Below, piece by piece: positions 23,700 to 36,279 of a stretch of DNA of 64,000 bases. The stretch is from Epiperipatus broadwayi. Its lineage: Eukaryota; Onychophora; Udeonychophora; Euonychophora; Peripatidae. A program made the translations under genes and the position numbers. The stretch's first letter is position 1. The number at the start of each line of letters is the position of its first letter. The stretch is taken from positions 791,501-855,500 of the forward strand of contig JAQFVV010012574.1 of the NCBI GenBank assembly GCA_028023455.1. The letters run 5' to 3'. The notes beneath the pieces are model-generated. The model was not told the origin of the DNA. It worked only from the letters and a program-made list of their open reading frames with translations, and ran no database searches.

Positions 23700-26160
23700 T
23701 ATTAAAATGCTACATTAATTGAGTATAATAGAATTGCTAAATATCACATGACTTTGATTTGATTATGCAAATTATCTTTTTTTTTTATCATTTCATCATT
23801 ATTATTATTTTATAACATATCACCAAAAATCGACGTTTTTTTTTCCCTACTTCAACTGGCAAGATACGTTTATTATCAAAGTTTCAAGCTAAATATGACA
23901 GTTTCATACAATTGGCCAAACAGATCTCCTGCCTTACTTTTCATAGCTGAAATCAATTTAAGAATTTTTAGCTCATAAATCTGTATCGCTCACTAGTATT
24001 TTATACAGTAGAGGGGTTATATGTGAATTTATAATTATGAATCATATTAATGAATATCTTTGTCGAGAGTGTCGCAAAAAAAAAAAAAAAAACTTTAATT
24101 TTGCAAAAAATAAAAAGAATAAATTATTAAAAAAAAATTTTTTTAAAAAGTTATTTATTTATTTAACTTTATTTTTTATACACTTTTACAATATATATAT
24201 ATTTAAATATTTCAATTAAAGTTTTGATTGGCAAAAGAAATACTACAACCCATAGTAGATTCTGTAAACAATCATGTATAAATATGTTCAAGATTTCAGG
24301 AAAATAATTCATATGTACATCACTCCTTTCAAACGCTATGTTTTTCCAGAGCAATGCTGCCTTGTAAAAAAAATAAAGTATGCATTTTATATATATATAA
24401 TAACAGAGTTTAAATATATTAAATGAAATAAATTAAATTGAATACTGTTAGCTCTTTGCTTCATTACATATTAATTTTGTGCAATGACCCACACATCTTT
24501 AATCTTACACTTTTTTATTGCTCCTTTCCTCACACACTATTTTAATAATACTAGGATCAAAATTGTGTCCATATTCTTTTTCGTGATTGTAATATATATA
24601 GTGAAGCCATGATATGCTCTAAGTCAGAATACTCTGACCAAAAAATGTAAATAAATAAACATAAAAATATTAAAATTCATAAAGCTAGTCAATTTTATAA
24701 GTATATTATTTACAGTTTGACAATAAGCATTTTTTTATCCTGGTGTTCCAGCACTAAATCTAACATTTTTAGACATTGCAGTCAGGCTTTAGTGACTTTA
24801 TTTATTAATCACATTTTAAGCATATTCAGTTTTTCTTCAGTTTTTTTCCCAAAAATCGAATATAATCCAATATTTCATTTAATAAAATGTTTTCAAATAA
24901 AAATAAGTATATTTCTTTTAATGAAGTAAATTCTTAAGTAAATTTAATGACCCTTTTTCAGATCTGGAAGGTAAAATATTAGAAAATGAAAAATATATAC
25001 CTATAACTATAGTTTAAGTATTTAAATTTATTTTTATAAGAGCTAACCCAAAATCTAAAATTGTCTGATCAAAAGTTACAATTTTTTATTGTTTAACTAG
25101 AAGTAGTAATTATATTATCAGTGCCATAACTCTCTCGCAATATTAGTGTAGTGATAAAGAATCAGGTCCTGGGGTGTAAAGTCCTCGGATTGTTTATTTT
25201 CTGGCACTTCTAAATATTGTGTATAGCATTAAAATTTCATTTATGCATTTATTATCTATTTTATTATTAATTTTATCATATGATGCAGTTTCATATTCTG
25301 GCTTTAGTAAAATCATTTTTTGTATCAGTGTTCTTAAGTTTTGAAATAGGATTATATCTAGGATAAAAATTAAAAGCCTTTATGCATAATTCTAGTTTAT
25401 TTCACCTCTAAAATAATCCTAGTATCATTTATGGTTTCATAGCTTTATCTCTTATGCATTCTCTGATTTCACTGATTTGGATAAAAGATAATAAATCCGA
25501 AGTGAAACTCATTGATCTGTTACTTCTATTTTTATTACATTTAGTAGAAATGGTGATGTGCAGCTATTATTATGGATATTTTTATTATATAATATTTTGT
25601 GTAAATTCTTGCCTGGATCTTGAATGGTCAATTTTTTTCCTTTTGCATACATTTCAGATGAATCAATAGGAACAGCTAGAGTGAGAATTTGCTTCAAATT
25701 TTTAGCAATATGTTTCAAATTATCCTTAGAATAAAAAGTAATATTTCTCAACTTTCAATTTAAGAAAATGTGTAAGTATTTTATTTAAATAACATGATGA
25801 AGGTTGTTGATTTACTTGGGTAAAAAAAAAAAATTGGCAAAATGATTTTGTAGATATTTTTGTGTTTTAAAGATTTTAGTCAAGAATTTAAAATGAGAAA
25901 CGCCAAGCCAATCAATATCATATAGAAGTTTGTTGTATAGATTTCAAAGTTGATATGGATCTAAAAACATCAGACAACTAGAAAGAATCATATCTACTAA
26001 TAATGAGGTTATTAAAAAATTATTAATATATATATATATATTAGTTGTATTAAAACTGGGTTAATTTGATACATCAATGACTTCTCTGACCATTTTATTT
26101 TTTAAATAATAGTACAAAAAATATTTTTGAGTGAAAGTGAATAAGTAAAAAAAGATGCAC
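23700..26160. other. A/T-rich spacer
   Basis: Short open frames (for example 24717-24929 and 25454-25669) are A/T-driven and carry no recognisable motif. Small TA runs occur at 24393 and 26027-26041. No gene supported. Confidence 0.5.
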
Positions 26161-26176
26161 AATATATATATATATA

Positions 26177-28150
26177 TTATAACGATCGAAATGAAAGTGA
26201 AGATCGAATCTAACCGCAAACTACGATATCCACTCTACGGGGTGCCATCTAGGCATTTAAACCTAGAAAAATTTATAGAGTAGGCAGATACGCACTGTTA
26301 AGATTCCACTTTATTTAAATATTCAGATCGTTAGCCCAAGTCACTAGCTCAGTGGAGACGCAGAGATATTTTTCTATATCTTAATTTATATCTTAAATAT
26401 AAATAAATAAAAGCCACTGCCAGAAATTAACACATAAAAATATTTATTTATGCACATATAAAATAACATTTAAATTTTGAGGAATAAATTCAACATTTTA
26501 GATTTTTCTATTAATCTTTAGTTTTACATTTAAGTAAGTTACAACCATGAGTTTAATATTTATTTAGTGAGTCGAGTATGAATAGACTACACAGATCTGC
26601 ATTTGAAAAGAAAATATTCTTCCCTGATTTAACCTTTGGCAACAAATTTTGCAATCAAACCGGCACCAATCCATCTGATACATTTATGTATTCAATGTAG
26701 CATGAAAATACGACAACACAAAATACTATACTGTCAGGAATGTACATCTGATCAGTAAGTAGAATTAGAGAAGACATTGTCTCTCCACCAACAGGAATGT
26801 TACATCTGTTGGCGAGTAGAACAATAAACATAAAACTCCATAGGAATAGACTGTGGTTCTTTGCCATCTTACAAACCCATCCATAGGCAAACAGAAGGTG
26901 TGTGGCGTATATATATAATCCTGCCCATAGCGGATCTCATACTACATCTACAATTACACAAATATATCCAATCCATTGAACCAATTCAACTATGAAATGA
27001 ATAACCTAAGATTACCCTCCCTTAATATAACTTTACAAAACTATATAGCCATTCATGCCCCACTTAAATTTAACATTTAAATACGTTCACACAGATTATT
27101 TTTATACAATTTGCTTTATAATGTCGAGTATAGATCGGCTGCACAGATTCCATGGTCAAAAACATTCCAAATTAAACACAACCGATCAAAATACAAAGTC
27201 AATCGATAACGTCAATTGCTGAGGGAATACAGGAGACCCTTTTGTGTTCATCATAAGACACCGCAGTGACATCGTTGACTTATATATTCTAATCGACTGT
27301 GAAAACCACAACATAATCAACCGCTAACAAATCTCTGCAATGTCTATACCCAACTTAAATGTAATGCATTTAATAATTTCTACGATAAATATTACTACAA
27401 ATAATAATAATAAAATGGAAATGATTTTAGAAAAACTTAACTATATAAATTTAAACAATCAATTATTAATTTGAAAATCAAATAAGAGTTCATTTTAAAA
27501 TTTAAATTAGCTGAATCTTTAAAAAAAACAATGACGAAAGTTCTTAATTACTTTTTTTTGTTGTTGTTAATTTGTAAAGTTCATAGCTCACGGTAGAAGA
27601 GTCCAGGTTTCTGCTTTTAATTCCCGCAATGCCTCCATTGAAAGATAATGTTCTGGAGATGGCAATAGCTGGTTCAAGGTATCACAGTCTTTTCATTTTT
27701 TTTTTTAATTAGAGAGTGTGGTATGTGCGTCCTACCACATCTCTCAAACACAAAACGCTGGAACTCCCGCGACGCCTCCATTGGAAGATAATTTCTCTTT
27801 ATTTTCTTATCTATCTTTCATCAGATCATTTTAATTATACAAGAGCCCAAGGCTAGCTTGCTTTTCAAACAATTTATAAACAATCATTTCCATTTACAGA
27901 TTACAAGAATTAATTAATACCTGTTTTTATTTTTATTTTTGTACTTTTTTTTTTTATATAAAAAAGTACGTTCAAATACTTATTTATTTGTTTTTTTAAA
28001 AAAAAAATATTTTTAAAGTTTGGCATCTGTGCGAATGTATATACGTTTAACAAACATTTTAATTTTAGCGTTTAGTTTTTTACTTTTATTTGCGAACTTT
28101 TAAGTTTTTATTTTAAATTAATGTAACGACATATTTATATATCGTTACAA
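26177..28150 (+). mobile_element. Unrecognised ~2-kb dispersed element, copy A
   Basis: It starts TATAACGATCG after a TA microsatellite and shares several blocks with copies B and C: AGGCATTTAAACCTAG, GTAGGCAGATACG, CCACTAGCTCAGTG-like, GTCGAGTATGAATAGACTAC and the CATCTGTGCGA block near the right end. It ends in the perfect hairpin GTAACGA...TCGTTAC, abutting another TA run. A second copy of the GTCGAGTAT motif occurs near 27122, so this copy has an internal duplication. It is the most diverged of the three. No transposase frame is visible. Presumably non-autonomous. Confidence 0.65.
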
Positions 28151-28439
28151 TATATATATATGTCAAGTGCTTTTTTTTATTTGTATTAATAACTACATAT
28201 TATTTTTCAATTGTGTTTCCATTATCATGTTAATTTGTTAACATTAACAACAGCCACATGCAAAGGAGGATGGTAATTTTAAGCTCCAAAAAATATATTA
28301 AAATACAAAGCAAAGTTATATTAATAATATTGTTAATAATAATAATATACTAAGAGATGAGATTTGCAATGGCTAACTAATCAATGAGTCACAATTATGT
28401 CCATATATAGAAAATACTGTTTTGTTATTCTATTTATTT

Positions 28440-29800
28440 GATACTTTGTGATGCTGTCTTTTAATTTCTGTTGCAAAAAAACTTTTCTTTCTAAAATACT
28501 TCAACACCATTTTAAATTGTAACTCTCAATATATTCTATTTTCTGCTACATCTTCCCAATAAAAAAATCAAACATTGTTCTTATTTATAGTGCCTTTGAG
28601 ATAATCCTTATAATATAGAGACCTCTCCCATAAAAGTATTCTTAAGTTCATTATAAAACATTCTTTTATGAATTTTTGATTCATTTCATGTATCCACTCT
28701 CCAATAAAGATGGGATTTTACAAACAGTTGATTTCATGCTGTATGTTTATAATGTAGACTCAGTGAGTTAAATGTGAAGATATTTAAGGCTTCATGCTTT
28801 CAAACCTAAATACTTCAAACTGGCTTAGATATATAGAAAGACAAGAGTAGACCACCCTTTTCTTGTAAAATTCTCTGTCTTGTGTTTATGGTTTGATTAT
28901 TATTCAGACAGCCATCATAACATCGGATTGGCTGTCAGATAAGTATTACAATAAGTGTGAAAGGTTTGCAGCCTTTCAATTTTTCAACAGTTGATTTTAT
29001 ACAATCACATCCAGCAAGTTAATAATCATATTGACTGATCTTAAGATGTCGATATTGTATTTTTTAAATGTTATGCATCATTATTAATTACATTTTCTAA
29101 TGTTTTTAGTTACATCAATAGGATGTCCACATCTCACTTTTATATAATAAATTAGATAAAACAACAGCTTTATATATGACTAATTTAGTCTCAATAATTA
29201 TTTTACAGAGGCTAAACTATCCATACAGTAGTGCCACCAGTGCAAGTCAGAGTATTCAAATGATGCAAGAAGGTTTGTGAATAAAATATCTTCTTGCATC
29301 CATTGATTACTCTGGCTTTCACTGGTGATGCTACTGTATGAATAGTTTAGCTTCTGTGAAAACAGCTTGTGTAAGCATAAGAAATGGTGATCGTGTGATG
29401 TTTAATAGCTATTTTACTGTGCAGAAATGCTGTAACTTTTAATTTTTCAAAAATGGCAGCAGCATCGTGTTCTCTGTGTTGGATGAGTAAAAACTATGCC
29501 CATCTCTCTACTTAAAAAGCTACCAAAGATCTCAAATTGATAACCACCTAAGCTAAAAATTGCTGAAGATTGTTTTTCCATCAATGACTGATAAAGAAAA
29601 AAACTTGAGCTTTTTTTTAAACATTAATTACTAAAGCAAAGTTTTTATAAGTTGCATTCAAAACATTAAGAACATTCTGTAAATCATCTTTGAAACTGGA
29701 AAAAATAGCACAATTATCAGAATAATGTAAATTCAAAATCCAAGAAGAATTTCTTGTCATAAATTAATTCAAATTGAATATTCTATTATCAAATCTGAAT
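28440..29800 (-). pseudogene. Decayed LINE RT, palm to C-terminus
   Basis: On the minus strand, in order from high to low coordinate: LHYSDNCAIFSSFKDDLQN (near 29735), the RT motif C region where families have YADD; NVLNATYKNFALVINV; FEKLKVTAFLHSK; IYKAVVLSNLLYKSEMWTS (near 29150), the thumb segment; and an end block with a W-E-D-V-A-E-N-R motif near 28550. This matches the order in non-LTR LINE ORF2 proteins common in invertebrates. The catalytic YADD reads YSDN, so both the alanine and the second aspartate are changed. There are several frameshifts. A foldback (29205-29358) interrupts the frame. A related copy lies at 61000-61660. Confidence 0.65.
29205..29358. repeat. Foldback inserted in LINE remnant
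   Basis: ACAGAGGCTAAACTATCCAT at the left is inverted as ATGAATAGTTTAGCTTCTGT at the right. Arms are about 65 bp, including CAGTAGTGCC/GGTGATGCTACTG and GATGCAAGAAG/CTTCTTGCATC. It sits inside the LINE coding remnant, so it inserted later. Parts (CAGTAGTGCCA, GCATCCA-TGATTAC) recur in the foldback at 54262-54434. Confidence 0.75.
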
Positions 29801-29809
29801 TACACCATG

Positions 29810-30160
29810 GTCAATGATTAATTAAGTCATTTATAAATATTTCCAGTGACACAGTCTTAAAAACAAAAAACCATGTAGAATAACTATGTATATTTAATGT
29901 GAGCTTTGTTTTTTTCCAATTCATGCATATTGATGTGAGGGTGTCCTATGAATGTGATTTAGTCATTCCAAGTTCTAAGAATAATAAGTTCATTGAGATT
30001 ATATTAATGAAAAGAAACTTTTTAAAAAAAATAAAAAGCCTTATCATCAATTTAGAGATTAAAATATTTTTTATCTTTTAAAGAGATGTTATTTTTTTGT
30101 TTTAATATATATATATGTGTGTGTGTGCGTGCGTGTAACCATTAGGAATTATATATATAT
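29810..30160. other. A/T-rich spacer with TA/TG microsatellites
   Basis: TA-TG compound run at about 30103-30136 and a TA run at 30150-30165, at which element copy B begins. Confidence 0.7.
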
Positions 30161-30164
30161 ATAT

Positions 30165-31900
30165 TATAATGGTCGGATAGAATAACCAAAGAGTCTTACC
30201 GTATCTGCTGAACAGGGCAACACCCAGGCATTTTAAACCTGGAAAATTTATATAGTAGGCAGATACGTAAGTTAAGAAAAAAAATTTTATATATATTTTA
30301 TTCCGACCATCAGCCCAATGCCACTAGCTCAGTGAGACGCAGAGATTTATAAAATATAAATTCTTATCTAATAATATTTCAATTAAAAATAAAAAAAATA
30401 AAAGAAGCCACTGCCAGTAATAACACACACAAACATTTATTAAACATTTATAGAAATTTAAAATTATTTTAGTATGTTTACTTTAATTTTTTTTTATAAA
30501 CATTAAAACTTTACCTTAGATTTTAATTCACAATTTAACTGTTTTTATTTTATTTTGAAACTTCGCACAGATGAATTTAATATTTTATTAAAGTGTTGAG
30601 TATGAATAGACTACATAGATTGCACTTGAAAAGAAAATATTCTATCACTTATTTAACCTTAGGCCAAAAGTTCACAGTCAAACTAACGTCAATCCATCTG
30701 ATACATCAATGTATTCAATGTAGCAAGAATATGACAGCACAAATACCATACTGTCAGGAATGTACATCTGAACAGCATGGTTATAGAAGATATTGACTCT
30801 CATCCAGAAAAGGAATACTACATCTGTCTGATGAGAAGAGCAATAAAAAAACTCCATAGGAAGGGACTGCATTTTCCGTCTTACTATCTCATTCCATAGG
30901 CAAAAGGGGTGTGTGCAGCATATAATGCGATCTTGCACATAGCAGACCTCATGCTACATTTACTAATTACACCAATATATCCGATCGATTAACCCAATTT
31001 AACTACGAAACAAATAACCTAAGATTTATCCTCCCTTAAACTAACATAACTTTACGAATCTATGCAGCCATTAACACCCGACTTAAATTTAACATTCTTG
31101 AGAAGTTTAGAATTTATAGTTCTTATTGTTTTCAAAATGTTCATTAGAGTTCATAAATTTTTACAGTTTTAAAAAGTTCATCTTTATCCGTTGCTTGCAG
31201 TTTGAGATCCAGTGTTAATTCCCCCAATGTCCTGTGGTCTGTAATGTAGGAAAACGATTGGTCATTTCTCTTTCTTGCCTTTTTTTTTAGCAAAACTGAA
31301 GGGATTGAAGAGTGTATCTTTCCAATTCCTTCTCCATCAACTCTAGCACACCTCTGCTTTCACATCTCTATTCTCTCCCAGCTCTTTCTTCCACTAATTA
31401 ATTTTTTTATTTCCAAACTTTTTCTTTTATTGTAAACTTTTGGATCCAGTGGACATTACGTCATGACGATGATGATCTTTTCATTGAGGTCCATTTCCTG
31501 AGGGATTTCTTTTATTGGCTATTAGTTTCTATTGTTTTTTTCTCCTATCTGACCTTTACTTATACATTTTTCAATGCCCAAGGGATAGCTTACTTTTAAC
31601 TAATTAAAATAATCATTTCCATTTTACAATAGCATTAATTTATTTATTGTACATTGTTTTTATATTTAAATCTTTCAAGTCTTTTTCTTAATATTTAGTT
31701 TTAAAACTTTTTCTTTTTTTTTTTAATAAAGTTTTCTTTTAATAATTTTTCATCTGTGCGATTTTATATATTAGAGTTTAGATGATTTTTTAATTTTCAA
31801 TTTTTAATTCTTAAAAAAGAAATTTTTATTTGCGAACTTTTATTTTTCATGTCTAATTTTAAAAAAAAATAATGTAACGGCATATGTGCCCATTACATAT
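30165..31900 (+). mobile_element. Unrecognised dispersed element, copy B
   Basis: Starts TATAATGGTCGGATAGAATA and ends near GTAACGGCATATGTGCCCAT. It is very similar to copy C along nearly its full length. The main difference is a segment of about 150 bases present in copy C (33562-33716) and absent here. The block CGCACAGATGAA (30564) is inverted near the right end as TTTCATCTGTGCG (31748), giving internal inverted repeats. A 67-codon frame (30593-30796) is conserved in position with copy C, but most differences between the copies in it change the amino acid, so it does not look protein-coding. Confidence 0.8.
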
Positions 31901-31904
31901 CAGT

Positions 31905-32630
31905 AAACTTGCTTAAAAAAAAAATAAACAAAAAAAAATATTTTACTTAGGGTTAGTAATTACGGTACATGATTAACGAAAATTTACAAAGACATTCGGT
32001 TAGTAATATTCCAAAAAGACTATATACAAAAAAGAAAATGTTGACTATCATTTTCCTATGAACCATCTATGTTTATGCCTCCTTCCCCCAAGAGTTCCTT
32101 TTTCTCTACATTTCATTTTTAGATACACAGCATGACAAGCAAATTATTTATTTAGGAAAGTTGCATTGAAGTGAATACATTTTAAAAGATAATGGGTTTA
32201 TATGTGTATATTTGCAGCACAATTATATATACCACCAACTTATTTATGATTGATTGAAATGCTTAAATAGGGTTACACTGAAGTAAAATCCCAAAGGGCA
32301 CTTATTGTAAGGTACCACATTTACCATCATAAACTTACATGGCTGTGCGCGCCTATACACATTAAAGCATAATATATCTTAACAAAAAAAAAAAACTTAT
32401 ACTAAATGCAACCTTTTTGACTTTTTCCTTTTGGAAAAAAAAATTACAAATTACAATTTAAAATTATTAATACTTTCTCATGTTTAATGTATGTGCTATT
32501 TCTTTCTGGCAGTGCTTTTATAAGATTTAAAATATACAACTTTATGTAATTCGATAAAAATATTTCATTTTGAAAAAAAAATTTTACTCAGGGTACTCGT
32601 GGTTTATTAAACATTGGCTCATGTTGGGTG
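31905..32630. other. Spacer between copies B and C
   Basis: A/T-rich sequence of about 730 bases. It is not obviously part of the element, so B and C are separate insertions or a duplication with intervening unique DNA. Confidence 0.5.
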
Positions 32631-32636
32631 GCCAAT

Positions 32637-34530
32637 TACAATGGTCGGATAGCATAACCAAAGAGTCTTACCATATCTGCCATATAGGGCACCACTAGTC
32701 CATTTGAACCTAGAAAATTTATAGAGTAGGCAGATATGCGCTGTTAAGAAAAAAAATTTTATATATATTTTATTCTGCCCGTCAGCCCAATGCCACTAGC
32801 TCAGTGAGCTGCAGAGATTTATAAAATATAAATTCTTATCTAATAATATTTCAATTAAAAATAAATAAATAAAAGAAGACACTGCCAGTAATAACACACA
32901 CAAACATTTATTAAACATATATAGAAATTTAAAATTATTTTAGTATGTTTACTTTAATTTTTTTTTATAAACATTAAAACTTTACCTTAGATTTTAATTC
33001 ACAATTTAACTGTTTTTATTTTATTTTGAAAGTTTGCACAGATGAATTTAATATTTTATTAAAGTGTCGAGTATGAATAGACTACATAGATTGCATTTGA
33101 AAAGAAAATATTCTATCCCTTATTTAACCTTAGGCCAAAAGTTTGCAGTCAAACTAACGTCAATCCATCTGATACATCAATGTATTCAATGTAGCAAGAA
33201 TACGACAGCACAAATACCATACTGTCAGGAATGTACATCTGAACAGCATAGTTATAGAAGACATTGACTCTCATCCAGAAAAGGAATACTACATCTGTCT
33301 GACGAGAAGAGCAATAAAAAAAAACTCCATAGAAAGGGACTGCGTTTTCCATCTTACTATCCCATTCCATAGGCAAAAGGGGTGTGTGGCATATAATGCG
33401 ATCCTGCATGTAGCAGACCTCATGCTACATTTACTAATTACACCAATATATCCGATCAATTAACCCAATTTAACTATGAAACAAATAACCTAAGATTTAT
33501 CCTTCCTTAAATTAACATAACTTTACGAATCTATGCAGCCATTCACACCCGACTTAAATTTATCAAGTTTAGTTTAACAGAAAAAAAAAATCATAATAAA
33601 AACTTAAAAGAGTGAAAAAATAAATTAATGGAAATGATTTTTAAAAAAAAAAATGCATTCACTAAAATAATTAATAAATAGTTTAGTCAGATAGGAAATT
33701 CTACTTCTATTTAAATCTTGAGAAGTTTAGAATTTATGGTTCTTATTGTTTTCAAAATGTTCATTAGAGTTCATAAAGTTCTTATGGTTTTAAAAAGTTT
33801 ATCTTTATCCATTGCTTGCAGTTTGAGAACCAGCATTAATTCCCCCAATGTCCTGTGGTCCATAATGTAGGAAAACAATTGGTCATTGCTCCTTTTTTCC
33901 TTTTTTTTTAGCAAAACTGAAGGGATTGAAGAGTGCGTCTTTCCAATCCCTTCTCCATCAACTCTAGCACACCTCTGCTTTCACATCTCTATCTTTTCCC
34001 AGCTTTTTCTTCCACTAATTAATTTTTTTATTTCCAAACTTTTCCTTTTATTGTAAACTTTTGGATCCAGTGGACATTACGTCATGACAATGATAATCTT
34101 TTCATTGAGGTCCATTTCCTGAGGGATTTCTTTTATTGGCTATTAGTTTCTATTGTTTTTTTCTCCTATCTGATCTTTACTTATTCATTTTGCAATGCCC
34201 AAGGGATAGCTTACTTTTAACTAATTAAAATAATCATTTCCATTTTACAATAGCATTAATTAATTTATTGTACATTGTTTTTATCTTTAAATCTTTCAAG
34301 TCTTTTTCTAAATATTTAGTTTTAAAACTTTTTCTTTTTTTTTTAATAAAGTTTTCTTTTAATAATTTTTCATCTGTATGATTTTATATATTAGAGTTTA
34401 GATGATTTTTAATTTACAATTTTTAATTCTTAAAAAAGAAGTTTTTATTTGCGAACTTTTATTTTTCATGTCTAATTTTTAAAAAAAATAATGAAATGGC
34501 AAATGTGCCCGTTACATATCCGACGTTATA
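32637..34530 (+). mobile_element. Unrecognised dispersed element, copy C
   Basis: Starts ACAATGGTCGGATAGCATAA. The right end (34510-34530) reads TATCCGACGTTATAATATAT, which is the inverse of the start of copy B (TATAATGGTCGGATA). The element therefore has short terminal inverted repeats of about 14 bp and sits in or next to TA-rich target sequence. This is the longest undamaged copy (about 1.9 kb). There is no transposase domain in any frame that I can see. The best guess is a non-autonomous DNA transposon; the family is unknown. Confidence 0.75.
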
Positions 34531-34642
34531 ATATATATATGCAAAGAAAGCAAGACATATATCACATGAACTAATTTAATAAGCTTGTATTACAAATGTT
34601 ATCTAATGAACATGCCAACAACGAGCTTTTCAAAATATTCCT

Positions 34643-34692
34643 AACCTCAGACTGGCTTCTAGCTTCTGGCATTACTCAGTGAGATTCTAGGA
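34643..34692 (-). ncRNA. Degraded hammerhead motif (left arm)
   Basis: Minus strand: CTCACTGAGTAATG, then CCAGAAGCTAGAAGCCAG, then TCTGAGG. The order stem I, CTGAGTA (for CUGANGA), stem II, GAAG (for GAAA), short stem III, UC, stem I partner is retained. G8 and A15.1 positions are altered, so it should be inactive. Confidence 0.45.
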
Positions 34693-35186
34693 TATTCAAG
34701 TATTAGATTTAAAATACCAGGTCAAGCCCAGCACTTTATCTAATGGTTAACTATTAAGTAGAAAATCTGAAATTGTCAGACATAACATATGTCTTCAAAT
34801 CCAGCTATCTAACTTAATAGCCATATGGAACTGAACTAAGTTCAGATACACCATATTGTAATAGTTTTAGCAATATAAAATCACCAAAGCCTTAAGAGCA
34901 AAAAATATAATTGCAAAAAAAGCAAGGCATATATCACATGATCTAATTTAATAAGCTTTCTTTGCAATTTTATTTTTTGCTCGTAAGGCTTTGGTCATTT
35001 TATATTGCTAAGACTATTAAAATATGGTTTTTCTGAACTTAGTTCCATCCCATATGGCTATTTAAGTTAGATAGCTGGATTTGAAGACATATAAATGTCT
35101 GAAAATTTGAGATTTTCTACTTAATAGTTAACCATTAGACAAAGTGCTGGGCTTGACCTGGTATTTTAAATCTAATACTTGAATAT

Positions 35187-35238
35187 CCTAGCACCTCATT
35201 GAGGAAAACCAGAAGCTAAAAACTGGTCTGAAGCTAGG
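35187..35238 (+). ncRNA. Degraded hammerhead motif (right arm)
   Basis: CCTAGCACCTCA (stem I) is followed by TTGAGGA (for CUGANGA), a decayed stem II, AAAAC (for GAAAC), CTGGTC and TGAAGCTAGG. The last segment pairs with the first (CCTAGC/GCTAGG plus CTCA/TGAA). Stem I and the UC cleavage dinucleotide are retained, but C3 and G12 are changed. Inactive by family rules. Confidence 0.5.
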
Positions 35239-35304
35239 TATATTCTGAAAAGCCTGTTAAGAGCTATTGGCATGCTCATTGGTTAACATCTATATATATA
35301 TTTA

Positions 35305-36165
35305 TGTATCAAGTAATAGTAAAGGGATTCTTAATTTTATTATGAAGCTCTAAATCTGGGGTGCTAAAAGAAACTATGTTAAGCAAAGAGAAGAAAGCCA
35401 AACCTCACTGATGATGATCAAGTGTTGCTGCTTATCATAGTCTCTTAGGCCTAATTAATCCAATATGCCTTCCAGCAAAGAACTTGATTTAAAGTTTTAT
35501 ATTATGTAGATAAGAAAATCTATAATGAATAAATGCCAGATGATAAGAGAAGATAAACAAATGTATTAATTCCCATTATTTTTATAAAAAAAAGGAGAAA
35601 TGAAATAAAATAGATTATGATCCTTTCAGCTTATCATTTTTCAAAGTCTTAAAAGCAAACTTAATAGTTCATCTTATACTAACTTTTTACATTTCAAGGT
35701 TACATATTAAAAGGACATTTATTAAATATTTTACATATTAAAGAAAGCTTTCGTTAAAAAAGAAAAAAAAAATCTCGAACTATAAAGATTATGGTGTTAA
35801 TTTACAAAATCTATACTATTCGAAACTGTTATGTTTAAAGAAGACATCTGTTCTTATATTTATTAAAAGATGACACTTATTATGAGGTTTATTAAAGGTT
35901 CATCAAATAATTTTTTTATAATTAATTTGTTAAAAGCTCATTTTTAGGCAATAAAAATGTTATATTTAGAGTGAAGATATTTTGAAGTGTAAATCAACGT
36001 ATTATTGCAAATGTTATAATGCGTCATATGTCTTTCTCTTTCATTATTGTCTTGTTATTTTGTTTGTCAAGTTGATTCATAATTATAATATTAACAACAC
36101 TAATTTCCTTTATAAAAAAAGTCGTCGTCCCCCATCCTAATATAATGCCAATAAGCTATTTTTTG
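35305..36165. other. A/T-rich spacer
   Basis: No feature supported. Confidence 0.5.
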
Positions 36166-36171
36166 TCCATA

Positions 36172-36274
36172 TGTCAAAGCATCGACCCGAAAGCGAACAC
36201 GCGACAATTGTCTGCAAGCAACTGCTTGCTTGCAAGGCGGCTGCTGCACTGACCTCTCGGCTACCAACGCTTGA
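36172..36274 (-). repeat. tRNA-like SINE unit, copy 1
   Basis: Minus strand starts TCAAGCGTTGGTAGCCGAGA and ends GGTCGATGCTTTGACA. GGTAGCCGAGAGG is a good Pol III A box, like the D-arm of serine-type tRNAs. GTGTTCGCTTTC sits where a B box should be. The two ends are complementary (TCAAGC with GCTTTGA), like an acceptor stem. It matches the unit at 45928-46019 over nearly its whole length, so it is a dispersed repeat rather than a lone tRNA gene. No canonical cloverleaf or clear anticodon. CpG content is higher than the surroundings. Confidence 0.6.
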
Positions 36275-36279
36275 AATAA

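Larger units (their letters stand above)
34545..35300. repeat. 750-bp palindrome of PLE-type terminal sequences
   Basis: Arms about 34590-34905 and 34955-35300 are inverted copies. Examples are TAATGGTTAACTATTAAGTA at the left against TACTTAATAGTTAACCATTA at the right, and GCCTTAAGAGCAAAAAATA against TATTTTTTGCTCGTAAGGC. The centre contains AGCAAGGCATATATCACATG, which also occurs at the far left. Each arm carries a degraded hammerhead motif, and the outer ends (GAGCTATTGGCATGCTC) match sequence beside the intact hammerhead at 54065-54090. It is probably derived from PLE terminal repeats. Confidence 0.7.

Noticed and set aside
30593-33409. Conserved 67-codon (+) and 86-codon (-) frames in copies B and C of the 1.9-kb element
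   Set aside because: Most base differences between the two copies change the amino acid, copy A lacks the frames, and the sense and antisense frames overlap, so positional conservation follows from recent duplication and not from coding constraint.
26177-34530. Helitron identity for the three-copy element because of the hairpin near the right end
   Set aside because: No CTRR after the hairpin and no TC start. Copy C instead has short terminal inverted repeats.
36172-36274. Functional tRNA gene (Ser/Leu type)
   Set aside because: The A box is good but there is no clean cloverleaf or anticodon, and a diverged copy at 45928-46019 shows that it is a repeat.
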